From positions 372,001 to 436,000 of the forward strand of contig NZ_FNGF01000005.1 in NCBI RefSeq assembly GCF_900102815.1: a stretch of DNA of 64,000 nt, written 5' to 3'. The notes beneath the pieces are model-generated. The model ran no database searches. It saw only the letters and a list, made by a program, of their open reading frames with translations, and was not told the origin of the DNA. This document shows, piece after piece, positions 8,538 to 16,216 of this stretch. This DNA is from Glycomyces sambucus. GTDB taxonomy: Bacteria; Actinomycetota; Actinomycetes; Mycobacteriales; Micromonosporaceae. The position numbers were made by a program, and so were the translations under genes. Within the stretch, counting starts at the first letter, position 1. The number at the start of each line of letters is the position of its first letter.

Positions 8538-10934
8538 CTACTGGCAGGCTTCGCAGCTCTCCGGGTTCTCCAGGGAGCACGCGATGTCGGCCGGGATCGC
8601 CTCCAGGTCCAGCTCCGTCCGCGGCGCCTGCACCTCGGGCTGCGCCGTCTCGGCCGCCTGGGCGCTGACGGTGGTCTGGTTGATGCGCGTCGCCGGGCGG
8701 CTGCGCAGGTAGTACGTGGTCTTGAGGCCCTGCTGCCACGCGTACCGGTACATCGAGGAGAGCTTGCCGATGGTCGGGCTGGCCTGGAACAGGTTGAGCG
8801 ACTGGGCCTGGTCGATGAACGGCGTGCGGGCCGCCGCGAGGTCGATCAGGGCGCGCTGCGGCAGCTCCCACGCGGTGCGGTACCGCTCCTGGAGGTCGGC
8901 CGGGATCGCCGCGATGCCCTGCACGGACCCCTCGGCGAGGACGATGGCCTGGCGGACCTGCTCGCTCCAGATGCCGCGCTCCTTGAGCTCGGCGATCAGG
9001 TGGCGGTTGACCTGGAGGAACTCGCCCGACAGCGTCTCGCGCTTGAACACGTTGGACACCACCGGCTCGATGCACTCGGCGCAGCCGGCGATCGACGCGA
9101 TCGTGGCGGTCGGCGCGATCGCGATCATGAGCGAGTTGCGCAGGCCGTGCTCGGCGATGCGGCCCCGGACGGCGTCCCAGCGCTCGGTGAGCGTGATCCG
9201 CGCGTTCGGGTAGTGATCGATGTGGAGCACGCCGTCGGCCGCGCGGGTCTCGGCGAAGTTCGGGTGCGCCCCGAGCTCCTCGGCGAGGCCGGTCGAGGTC
9301 TCGAACGCCACCAGGGCGATCCGCTCGGCGATCGCGGTCGACAGCGCCAGCGCCTCCTCGGAGTCGAAGGCGAGCTTCAGCTTGAAGAACACGTCGGCGA
9401 GGCCCATGCAGCCCAGGCCGATCGGGCGCCACTTGCGGTTGGCCTTCTCGGCCTCGGCGGTCGGGTAGAAGCCGAGGTCGATGGTGCGGTCGAGGAACTT
9501 GACGGCGCTGCGGACCGTGGTCTCCAGGCGGTCGAAGTCGAAGCCCTCGGGCGTGGTGTGCTCGGCGAGGTTCACCGAGCCGAGGTTGCACACGGCGGTC
9601 TCGGAGTCGTTGGTGACCTCCAGGATCTCGGTGCACAGGTTCGACAGGTGGATGACGTTCTCTTTGCGCGCGGTCTGGTTCGAGGTCCGGTTCGCGGTGT
9701 CGGAGAAGGTCATCCAGCCGTTGCCGGTCTGGGCGAGGGTCCGCATCATGCGGCCGTAGAGCTCGCGGGCGGCGATGGTCTTGCGGGCCTTCCCGGCGGC
9801 CTCGGCGGCGCGGTACGCCTCGTCGAACGCGTCGCCCCACAGGTCGACCAGCTCGGGGGTCTCCTTGGGGTCGAACAAGGACCACTGGGCGTCGGCCTCG
9901 ACGCGGCGCATGAACTCGTCGGGGATCCAGTTGGCGAGGTTGAGGTTGTGCGTGCGGCGCTCGACGTCGCCGGTGTTGTCGCGCAGCTCCAGGAACTCCT
10001 CGATGTCGGCGTGCCAGGTCGCGAGGTACACGCACGCGGCGCCCTTGCGGCGCCCGCCCTGGTTCACGGCCGCCACGGAGGAGTCGAGGGTCCGCAGCCA
10101 CGGCACGATCCCGTTCGAGTGGCCGTTGGTGCCGCGGATGAGCGAGCCGCGGGAGCGCACGCGCGACCAGGCGATGCCGATGCCGCCGGCGTACTTGGAG
10201 AGGCGCGCGACCTGGCTGTAGCGCTCGTAGATCGAGTCGAGCTCGTCCTTGGGGGAGTCGAGCAGGAAGCACGAGGAGAGCTGGGCGCGGCGGGTGCCGG
10301 AGTTGAACAGGGTCGGCGAGGACGGCAGGTAGGCGAGGGCCGACATGAGCCGGTAGAGCTCGGCGGCCTCCTCGACGGACTGGCTCAGGCCGCAGGCGAC
10401 GCGGAGCATGAAGTACTGGGGCCGTTCGAGGACCGTGCGGTGCTCGGGGTGGCGCAGCAGGTAGCGGTCGTAGACCGTGCGCAGTCCGAAGTACTCGAAG
10501 CGGTCGTCGGCGGCGTCGTCGACGACGGCGTCGAGCGCGGCGGCGTTGGCCTCGACGAAGGCGATGAGCTCCGGGGCGAGGAGTCCGTTGTCGCGGCTGG
10601 CGGCGATGGAGGTGGTGAACGAGGTGACGCCCTCGCCCGCGGTCTCCTCGGCGATGTGCTCGGCGAGGAGCCGGGCCGCGAGCTTGGAGTAGGTCGGTTC
10701 GGAGGCGACGGTCGCCGAGGTGATCTCGACGGCGCGCTCGCGCAGTGCGGTCTCGGTCGCGCCGGGCCAGAGGCCGGCCTCGATCTGGGCGATGACCTTC
10801 TCGGCGTCCACGTCGGGCAGACCCGCGGCGTGGACCCGGATGCGCTCGGCGATCCGCGCGGCGGGCCCCTGCTCGGGGCCCCGCTGCTGCGGTGCGGTGG
10901 TGGTGGCGGATGGCGTGGTGGCGAGCCCGGTCAT
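8538..10934 (-). CDS. nrdA: Ribonucleotide reductase class Ia, large (catalytic) subunit
   Basis: A 798-residue NrdA that reduces ribonucleoside diphosphates. An N-terminal ATP-cone regulatory domain spans about residues 30-110 (EKVIAQIEAGLWPG). The active-site loop reads LSNLCTEILEV with the Asn-Cys-Glu catalytic triad, and a second cysteine lies in AVCNLGSVNL. The C-terminus ends SCEACQ, the redox CxxC pair that re-reduces the active site. The ATG at 10934 is preferred because GAGGGG lies 8 nt upstream; an upstream in-frame ATG has no such site. Two NrdR-like boxes lie upstream. It is transcribed leftward with nrdB. Confidence 0.95.
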   Translation of the reverse strand: MTGLATTPSATTTAPQQRGPEQGPAARIAERIRVHAAGLPDVDAEKVIAQIEAGLWPGATETALRERAVEITSATVASEPTYSKLAARLLAEHIAEETAGEGVTSFTTSIAASRDNGLLAPELIAFVEANAAALDAVVDDAADDRFEYFGLRTVYDRYLLRHPEHRTVLERPQYFMLRVACGLSQSVEEAAELYRLMSALAYLPSSPTLFNSGTRRAQLSSCFLLDSPKDELDSIYERYSQVARLSKYAGGIGIAWSRVRSRGSLIRGTNGHSNGIVPWLRTLDSSVAAVNQGGRRKGAACVYLATWHADIEEFLELRDNTGDVERRTHNLNLANWIPDEFMRRVEADAQWSLFDPKETPELVDLWGDAFDEAYRAAEAAGKARKTIAARELYGRMMRTLAQTGNGWMTFSDTANRTSNQTARKENVIHLSNLCTEILEVTNDSETAVCNLGSVNLAEHTTPEGFDFDRLETTVRSAVKFLDRTIDLGFYPTAEAEKANRKWRPIGLGCMGLADVFFKLKLAFDSEEALALSTAIAERIALVAFETSTGLAEELGAHPNFAETRAADGVLHIDHYPNARITLTERWDAVRGRIAEHGLRNSLMIAIAPTATIASIAGCAECIEPVVSNVFKRETLSGEFLQVNRHLIAELKERGIWSEQVRQAIVLAEGSVQGIAAIPADLQERYRTAWELPQRALIDLAAARTPFIDQAQSLNLFQASPTIGKLSSMYRYAWQQGLKTTYYLRSRPATRINQTTVSAQAAETAQPEVQAPRTELDLEAIPADIACSLENPESCEACQ

Positions 10935-11053
10935 CTCTGCATCCCCTCGTGAGGTGCGACCTGCTTGGTGGTCGCACGCTGTTGTGACGGCACGGCGGCG
11001 CCGCCCCCACGCGGTGGGAGTGGGTTGCGACAGCACCGACCTGACAGAGGGGA

Positions 11054-11101
11054 ATCATACATGTTGTGGTCGAGGCTTGGGGGCGCCCCAAGATGATGTG
11101 T
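11054..11101 (-). promoter_or_regulatory. Tandem NrdR-like boxes upstream of nrdA
   Basis: On the minus strand two 16-nt sites, ACACATCATCTTGGGG (11101-11086) and CCACAACATGTATGAT (11069-11054), resemble the ACACWAYATNTWGTGT NrdR consensus. They are 32 bp apart start to start, the roughly three-turn spacing known for paired NrdR boxes. The repressor gene nrdR is not in the window. Apart from these boxes the 10935-11300 gap holds nothing I recognise. Confidence 0.55.
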
Positions 11102-11300
11102 TTTTCTGGTGATTCGGGCGGCGAAACCGCAGCGTGTCCGCTAAGCTCGCAGGTTTCAGCCGAGTCAGAATATGCCCGCCCGCCGACACCGCGGCCGCCG
11201 AATCGCGGGAGGGCGACGGGGTGTGATCCTCACCGGGCAAACCGCGTTCGACCCCCGGCTCCGGGGCTGATAGCATCGTGCAGTCCGTCTCGGCGGGCAC

Positions 11301-11373
11301 GCCTCCGTAGCTCAGTGGATAGAGCACTGGTTTCCGGGACCAGGTGTCGCAGGTTCGAATCCTGCCGGGGGCA
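11301..11373 (+). tRNA. tRNA-Arg (anticodon CCG)
   Basis: Full cloverleaf: acceptor GCCTCCG/CGGGGGC, D-stem GCTC/GAGC, anticodon stem CTGGT/ACCAG around loop TTCCGGG, T-arm GCAGG-TTCGAAT-CCTGC, discriminator A. CCA is not encoded. Confidence 0.96.
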
Positions 11374-11387
11374 CAGGGATTCAGAAG

Positions 11388-11414
11388 GCCATCCGCGTTC
11401 GCGGGTGGCTTTTT
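11388..11414 (+). terminator. Rho-independent terminator after tRNA-Arg
   Basis: A 10-bp stem (GCCATCCGCG/CGCGGGTGGC, 2-nt loop) followed by five T residues. Confidence 0.85.
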
Positions 11415-11582
11415 CGCTGCTCTGAAACTTCCGGAAGTTCGGGCTTCGCGTGCTGGCGCAAATTCAGACTTGTCGATGGAGATTTTCGAGGGTTCTCGTT
11501 TGGGATTGCTCATGAGCAGTGGTGATGAGACCGGTTTCCGGAAGATCGGTGCCGAAAAGTTCCGATAGTTTTCCGGAAGTCA

Positions 11583-11612
11583 TTGACACGTTCCGGGGCG
11601 CGGTCCACGATA
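11583..11612 (+). promoter_or_regulatory. Probable xylanase promoter
   Basis: A perfect TTGACA (11583-11588) with a weak -10 (CACGAT or ACGATA) 17-18 bp downstream, in the 318-bp gap between tRNA-Arg and the xylanase gene. The rest of the gap, apart from the tRNA terminator, shows nothing I recognise. Confidence 0.5.
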
Positions 11613-11691
11613 GGTGTGATCGAGGAATAGATGTTTCTCGATGCGGTTCGCGTACGGGCGCGGACTGCCGGCACCCTTCCAAGGAGTCAGG

Positions 11692-12678
11692 ATGAAGTAC
11701 AACCCGCCCCCCAGCATCTTCAGCAGGCGGAACCTGCTGCTCGGCGGCACGGGCGCGCTCGCGCTCGGGGCCAGCGGGCTGCTCCTCCCCGAAGCGGCTC
11801 AGGCGCAGCAGACCATCACCACCAACCAGGAGGGCACCCACAACGGGTACTACTACTCCTTCTGGACCGACACCCAGGGCCGCGCCTCGATGACCCTCGG
11901 CTCGGGCGGGAACTACAGCTCCTCGTGGAACGGCGCCAACAACTGGGTCGGCGGCAAGGGCTGGGCCAACGGCGGACGCCGCACCGTCAACTACAGCGGC
12001 TCGGTCAACCACGGCAGCAACGGCTACCTCGCCCTCTACGGCTGGACCACGAACCCGCTCGTCGAGTACTACATCGTCGAATCGCACGGCCCCTACAACC
12101 CCAGCAGCGGCGCTTCGGGCCGCGGCACGCTCAACACCAGCGGCGGCACCTACTGGCTGGGCGAGTCCACCCGCTACAACGCCCCGTCGGTGGAGGGCAC
12201 CAGGACCTTCCAGCAGTACTGGAGCGTCCGCCAGGGCAACCGCACCTCCGGGACCATCAACACCGGCGAGCACTTCGACGCGTGGGCCCGCGCCGGCATG
12301 AACCTCGGCAGTTTCGCCTACTACATGATCATGGCGACCGAGGGCTACCAGTCCACCGGCAACTCCAACATCACGCTGGACAGCAGCGGTGGCGGCGGCG
12401 GTGGCGGCGGTGGCGGCGGCGCCTGCACCGCGACGCTCTCGGCGGGCCAGCGCTGGAGCGACCGGTACAACCTGAACGTGAACGTCTCGGGCAAGAGCGA
12501 CTGGCGGACGACGCTGAACATCCCGTCGCCCGCGAAGGTCATCGCGACCTGGAACTGCAACGCCTCCTACCCGTCCGCGCAGCAGCTCGTCGCCACGCCG
12601 AACGGCGCCGGCAACAGCTTCGGCCTCACCATCCAGGCCAACGGCAACTGGAACTGGCCCTCGGTGTCCTGCGCCTGA
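11692..12678 (+). CDS. Secreted GH11 endo-1,4-beta-xylanase with C-terminal binding module
   Basis: A 328-residue exported enzyme that cuts xylan backbones. AAGGAG lies 5 nt before the ATG. The signal peptide carries a twin-arginine motif (SRRNLLLGG) and ends AQAQQ, so Tat export is likely. The GH11 jelly-roll (about residues 45-225) has the nucleophile Glu in [12 protein letters not shown] and the acid/base Glu in ATEGYQSTG. An 11-Gly linker joins a module of about 85 residues starting [11 protein letters not shown] and ending with Cys, which resembles a family 2 carbohydrate-binding domain. It is followed by a terminator, so it is probably monocistronic and degrades plant biomass outside the cell. 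Confidence 0.94.
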   Translation: MKYNPPPSIFSRRNLLLGGTGALALGASGLLLPEAAQAQQTITTNQEGTHNGYYYSFWTDTQGRASMTLGSGGNYSSSWNGANNWVGGKGWANGGRRTVNYSGSVNHGSNGYLALYGWTTNPLVEYYIVESHGPYNPSSGASGRGTLNTSGGTYWLGESTRYNAPSVEGTRTFQQYWSVRQGNRTSGTINTGEHFDAWARAGMNLGSFAYYMIMATEGYQSTGNSNITLDSSGGGGGGGGGGGACTATLSAGQRWSDRYNLNVNVSGKSDWRTTLNIPSPAKVIATWNCNASYPSAQQLVATPNGAGNSFGLTIQANGNWNWPSVSCA

Positions 12679-12722
12679 CCGACCCGGGGACCCGGCCACC
12701 CAACCGCCGGGGACCCGCCCGG

Positions 12723-12750
12723 ACCGCCCGCCGCGAGGCGGGCGGTCTTT
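12723..12750 (+). terminator. Terminator after xylanase gene
   Basis: A 10-bp stem ACCGCCCGCC/GGCGGGCGGT with a GCGA loop followed by CTTT. Confidence 0.85.
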
Positions 12751-12872
12751 CGCTTTCCGGAGACCGCGCCGTGCTCCTGCCTGCCGCGCCCCCGCCCGCC
12801 TTGCCCACCTCGGTAGTTCCCCGCCGCCGCCTGCGGGACCGTTCGCGGTTCCCCACCGGAGCGTGCGGGGCA

Positions 12873-12878
12873 TAGGAT
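12873..12878 (+). promoter_or_regulatory. -10 box of lprG (leaderless start)
   Basis: TAGGAT ends 6 nt before the lprG ATG at 12885 and no Shine-Dalgarno is present, so the mRNA probably begins at the start codon. Confidence 0.55.
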
Positions 12879-12884
12879 CGGCCC

Positions 12885-13559
12885 ATGCGATCGCAACCCC
12901 CCTTGCTCGGCGCCGCACTCGGCGCCGTGCTCACCGGCGCGCTCCTGGCCGGCTGCTCCGGCGGCGCGGACGACCTGCCCGCCGCCGACGAGGCGATGCC
13001 CAGCGCGGCCGCCGCGATGGCCGAGGTCGAGTCGGTCCACTTCGAACTCGCTGTCGACGGCGAGGTGGAGGGCCTGTCGGTCGAGAGCGCCGACGGCGTG
13101 GTCACCTCCGGCGGCGAGGCCGAGGGCACCGGGGTCGTCACCGCGCTCGGCATGGACCTGGAGATCGACTACACGATCATCGGCGAGAGCGCCTACGTCA
13201 AGGGCCTCACCGGCGGGTACCAGGAGATCCCCGTCGGCGACGAGATGCTGCCGTACGACCCGACGGTGCTGCTCGACCCCGACCGCGGGATCGCCGCGCT
13301 CCTGACCGCGGTCGACTCCGCCACCCCCGAGGACACCGAGACCGTCGACGGCGTCGACGCCTACCGGTACGAGGTCGTGTTCGACCCGGCCGCGTTCGCC
13401 GAGTTCCTTCCCGCCGCGGGCGACTGGAACACCGCGACCGTCTGGCTCGACCAGGAGCACCTGCGGGTCGTCAAGGCCGAGTTCGCGCAAGGGGACGCCA
13501 CGGTCACCATGACCTTCGACGAGTACGACGAACCGGTCGAGATCGTTGCCCCCGCTTGA
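12885..13559 (+). CDS. lprG: LprG/LppX-family lipoprotein
   Basis: A 224-residue lipoprotein with signal peptide and lipobox LAGC at about residue 23. The mature part has repeated beta-strand pattern (VESVHFELAVDGEVEG, AYVKGLTGGYQEI, DAYRYEVVF, VTMTFDEYDEP) of the LppX_LprAFG family, which bind acylated lipids in a hydrophobic cavity. The last 14 bp overlap the MFS gene, the same order as Rv1411c-Rv1410c (lprG-P55) of Mycobacterium tuberculosis. In that system LprG carries triacylglycerol or lipoglycan between the membrane and the envelope. The substrate here is unknown, since nothing in the window shows a mycomembrane. Confidence 0.88.
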   Translation: MRSQPPLLGAALGAVLTGALLAGCSGGADDLPAADEAMPSAAAAMAEVESVHFELAVDGEVEGLSVESADGVVTSGGEAEGTGVVTALGMDLEIDYTIIGESAYVKGLTGGYQEIPVGDEMLPYDPTVLLDPDRGIAALLTAVDSATPEDTETVDGVDAYRYEVVFDPAAFAEFLPAAGDWNTATVWLDQEHLRVVKAEFAQGDATVTMTFDEYDEPVEIVAPA

Positions 13560-15012
13560 CCCGCGGCGGCGGCGCCTCGCCGTCGGGGCCGCTGGCGCGG
13601 CCGTCCTGCTCGGGTCGATCGACGCGTACGTCCTCGTCAGCGTCCTGGTCGACATGATCGACGACCTCGACATCCCCGTGAACCACCTCGAACGCGCCAC
13701 GCCGCTGGTCACCGGCTACCTCCTCGGCTACATCGCCGGGATGCCCCTGCTCGGGCGCGTCTCGGACCGCTTCGGGCGGCGCCCGGTCATCCACGTGTGC
13801 CTGGCGGCCTTCGCGATCGGCTCGGTCGTCAGCGCCCTCTCCACGGACCTGGCCCCGCTCGTGGCCGGCCGCGCCCTCCAGGGCCTCGCCGGGGGCGCCC
13901 TGCTGCCGGTGACGATGGCGCTCGCCGCCGACCTGTTCGCCGCCGAGCGCCGCGCCGTCGTCCTCGGCTGGGTCGGTGCCGCACAGGAACTCGGCGCCGT
14001 CGTCGGCCCCCTGGTGGGCGCCGGGATCGCGGCGCTCGTGGGCTGGCAGGGGATCTTCTGGATCAACGTGCCGCTCGCGCTCCTCGCGGCCCTCGCGGTG
14101 CAGTTCGCGCTCCCCGCGGAGACGCGGCGCCCGGACGCCCGCGTCGACGTCGTCGGCGGCGCCCTCCTCGCAGTGGCCTTGGGGCTGTTCACCGTCGGCC
14201 TCTACAACCCCGAACCCGAGGACGCGGTCCTCCCGTCCTGGGGCCCGGCCGTCATCACCGCGGGCCTGGTGGTCCTCGCCGTCTTCGCGCTCCAGCAGCG
14301 CCGGTCCGCCGTGCGCCTGCTCGACCCCGACGGCGTCCGGTGGGTCCCGTACGCGGCCTGCCTCGCCGCGAGCGCCGCGGCGGGCGCGGTCCTCATGGTC
14401 ACGCTCGTCGACACCCAGCTCCTCGCCCAGACCCTCCTCGGGCTCGACTCGGCCGGCGGCGCGCTCCTGCTCATGTGGTTCCTCGTCGGCCTGCCGCTCG
14501 GCGCCGTCGCGGGCGGCGCCCTCGCCTCCCGCCTCGGCGAGCGGATCCCGGCCCTCGCCGGGTTCGCGGTCGCGGCGGGCGCGTACGTGTGGATCGCGCG
14601 GACCCTCCCCGAGGTCGGCCCCGGCCTCGCGCTGGCGGGCGCGGCCCTCGGCCTCACCATCGCCCCGCTCTCGTCGGCGGCCCTGCGCGCCGTCCCCGAG
14701 GACCGGCACGGCACGGCCGCCGCGTTCGCGGTCGTGGCCCGCATGATGGGGATGCTCGTCGGCGTCGCCGCCCTCACCTCCTGGAGCCTCCACCGCTTCC
14801 AGGAGTCCACCGCCGACCTCGACACCCCGCTGCCGTTCGGTGTCAGCGAATCCGAGTTCCTGGAGCGGCAGGCGGTCTACCTCGACGCCCTCGACCAGGC
14901 CCTCGCCGCCCAGTACGCCGACGTGTTCACCGCGGCGGCCGCGATCTGCCTCGCGGGCGCTGCCGCCTCGATCCTGCTGCCGGGGCGGGTGAGAGTGACG
15001 AGCGCCGTTTAG
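13546..15012 (+). CDS. P55-like MFS transporter partner of LprG
   Basis: A 488-residue transporter with 12-14 hydrophobic segments. It starts at TTG 13546 inside the end of lprG. It matches the P55 (Rv1410c) pattern as I remember it: VLLGSIDAYVLVSV in helix 1, GYLLGYIAGMPLLGRVSDRFGRR with motif A, GALLPVTMALAADL, GAAQELGAVVGPL, and FWINVPLALLAAL. P55 with LprG exports triacylglycerol and contributes to drug tolerance in mycobacteria. The overlap with lprG indicates translational coupling. A separate promoter for the next gene follows. Confidence 0.9.
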   Translation: MPPLDPRRRRLAVGAAGAAVLLGSIDAYVLVSVLVDMIDDLDIPVNHLERATPLVTGYLLGYIAGMPLLGRVSDRFGRRPVIHVCLAAFAIGSVVSALSTDLAPLVAGRALQGLAGGALLPVTMALAADLFAAERRAVVLGWVGAAQELGAVVGPLVGAGIAALVGWQGIFWINVPLALLAALAVQFALPAETRRPDARVDVVGGALLAVALGLFTVGLYNPEPEDAVLPSWGPAVITAGLVVLAVFALQQRRSAVRLLDPDGVRWVPYAACLAASAAAGAVLMVTLVDTQLLAQTLLGLDSAGGALLLMWFLVGLPLGAVAGGALASRLGERIPALAGFAVAAGAYVWIARTLPEVGPGLALAGAALGLTIAPLSSAALRAVPEDRHGTAAAFAVVARMMGMLVGVAALTSWSLHRFQESTADLDTPLPFGVSESEFLERQAVYLDALDQALAAQYADVFTAAAAICLAGAAASILLPGRVRVTSAV

Positions 15013-15050
15013 CCGGGCGCCGGGGGCCCCGCGCCGGATAGGGTGGCGCC

Positions 15051-15341
15051 ATGGCGGATCTTTCTGTGGTCGAGAACGGCGACGAGCAGCGGTACGAGCT
15101 GCGGGGCGACTCGGGGGCCGTGCTCGGCTACCTGGAGTACCTGGAGCGCGAGGACTTCTACGTGCTGCCCCACACCGAGGTCGACCGGTCGCTGCGCGGC
15201 CAGGGCTGGGGCGACCGCCTGGTGCGCCACGCCCTGGACGACCTGCGGGCCAAGGGCGTCAAGGCGTACCCGACCTGCCCGTTCGTGGACCGCTGGATCC
15301 AGCGGCACGAGGAGTACGAGGACCTCCGCTACCAGCCCTGA
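15051..15341 (+). CDS. Small GNAT-family N-acetyltransferase (YidJ-like)
   Basis: A 96-residue protein of the short GNAT type. DRSLRGQGWGDRLVRHAL is the acetyl-CoA pyrophosphate loop, and PTCPFVDRWIQRH is the conserved C-terminal block of the family. TAGGGT (15039-15044) lies 6 nt before the ATG with no Shine-Dalgarno, so it is probably transcribed leaderless from its own promoter, although it is only 38 bp after the MFS gene. The acceptor substrate is unknown. Confidence 0.85.
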   Translation: MADLSVVENGDEQRYELRGDSGAVLGYLEYLEREDFYVLPHTEVDRSLRGQGWGDRLVRHALDDLRAKGVKAYPTCPFVDRWIQRHEEYEDLRYQP

Positions 15342-15575
15342 GCGGCACCTCGACGGGCTCGTCTGCCGAAGCCCTTACGGGCGCTGAGGAGCCCGCGTCC
15401 CCGGCGGTTCCCGCGCCCTGTGCCGCACCGCCGCGGACTGTTCACCTCCGCGCAAACTTCGGGTTCAACTGTCGTTCACCTGGCAATGAAGCATCTTCAA
15501 TATGCGCCTCCCGGTAGACCCCGCCCGGCCGACTCGACGCCGCGTCGCGCCCGCCCGCCCCGCAGGGGGCCGCTG

Positions 15576-16061
15576 ATGCTGTCCGCGCTGATCCTGCTCC
15601 GCCACGTCGCCGCCGAGTCCGCCGACCGCCTCACCGACGCCCAGTCGCGCCGGGCCTGGGCGCTCGCCGACTTCCTCCAGCTCTACAACCCCACCAACCT
15701 GCTCTCCGGCCCCGGCAGCGCCTGCGCCGAGACCCTCGGCCCGCTCGCCGGCCGCCTCGGCCTCCAGAGCACCCGCTCGCCCGACCTCGCCTGCGACGCA
15801 CCGAAGCTCACCCCCGCCCACGCCGCCGTCTGGCTCGGCGCCCGCGCCCTCCGCGCCCTGCCCGACCCGCGGCGCACCACCGTCGTCTGCGCCGAGGGCC
15901 CCGTCCTCGCCGCCCTGCTCGTCGCCGTCGCCGCCCTCGACGGCCACGACCTCGCCCACCACGCCCAGGAGCCCGCCGACGCGCTCGCCCCCGGCGGCGG
16001 GTGGGTCCTCCACCGCGACGACGGCCGCCTCGTCGACGTCAAGCCCCTCAGCGTCCGCTGA
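15576..16061 (+). CDS. Histidine-phosphatase-like protein with degenerate active site
   Basis: A 161-residue protein. LILLRHVAAES contains the RH of the RHG phosphohistidine motif, but the Gly is lost. The second catalytic histidine, expected in a stretch like VVCSHGPVL, is replaced (VVCAEGPVLAAL). The layout resembles the phosphatase half of MutT/SixA-type proteins. With both key positions altered it may be non-catalytic or use another residue. The ATG at 15576 is chosen because CAGGGGG lies upstream; an in-frame ATG at 15486 is possible. It stands alone before the helicase gene. Confidence 0.65.
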   Translation: MLSALILLRHVAAESADRLTDAQSRRAWALADFLQLYNPTNLLSGPGSACAETLGPLAGRLGLQSTRSPDLACDAPKLTPAHAAVWLGARALRALPDPRRTTVVCAEGPVLAALLVAVAALDGHDLAHHAQEPADALAPGGGWVLHRDDGRLVDVKPLSVR

Positions 16062-16109
16062 CCCCCTGAGCGCCCCGGGCGCGCCGCCCCCGGACACGCC
16101 GAAATTGCA

Positions 16110-16139
16110 TTGCACGCCCAGGTCAACCCCCGGTAAGGT
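16110..16139 (+). promoter_or_regulatory. Promoter of the HelR-like gene
   Basis: TTGCAC (16110-16115) and TAAGGT (16134-16139) with an 18-bp spacer lie about 80 bp upstream of the start codon. Confidence 0.6.
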
Positions 16140-16216
16140 CGACGGTTCGCCTTTCAGGCACCCGCCGCCGCGCTCCGCGCGCGGCACGTTCTGACGAATC
16201 CACCGGGGAGACTCCT

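Noticed and set aside
11301..11700. Integrated element at tRNA-Arg
   Set aside because: No integrase, no repeated tRNA 3' end, and a terminator plus xylanase gene of normal composition follow.
16062..16216. Rifamycin-associated element upstream of the HelR-like gene
   Set aside because: No clear inverted repeat of the described kind could be recognised in the 155 bp upstream.
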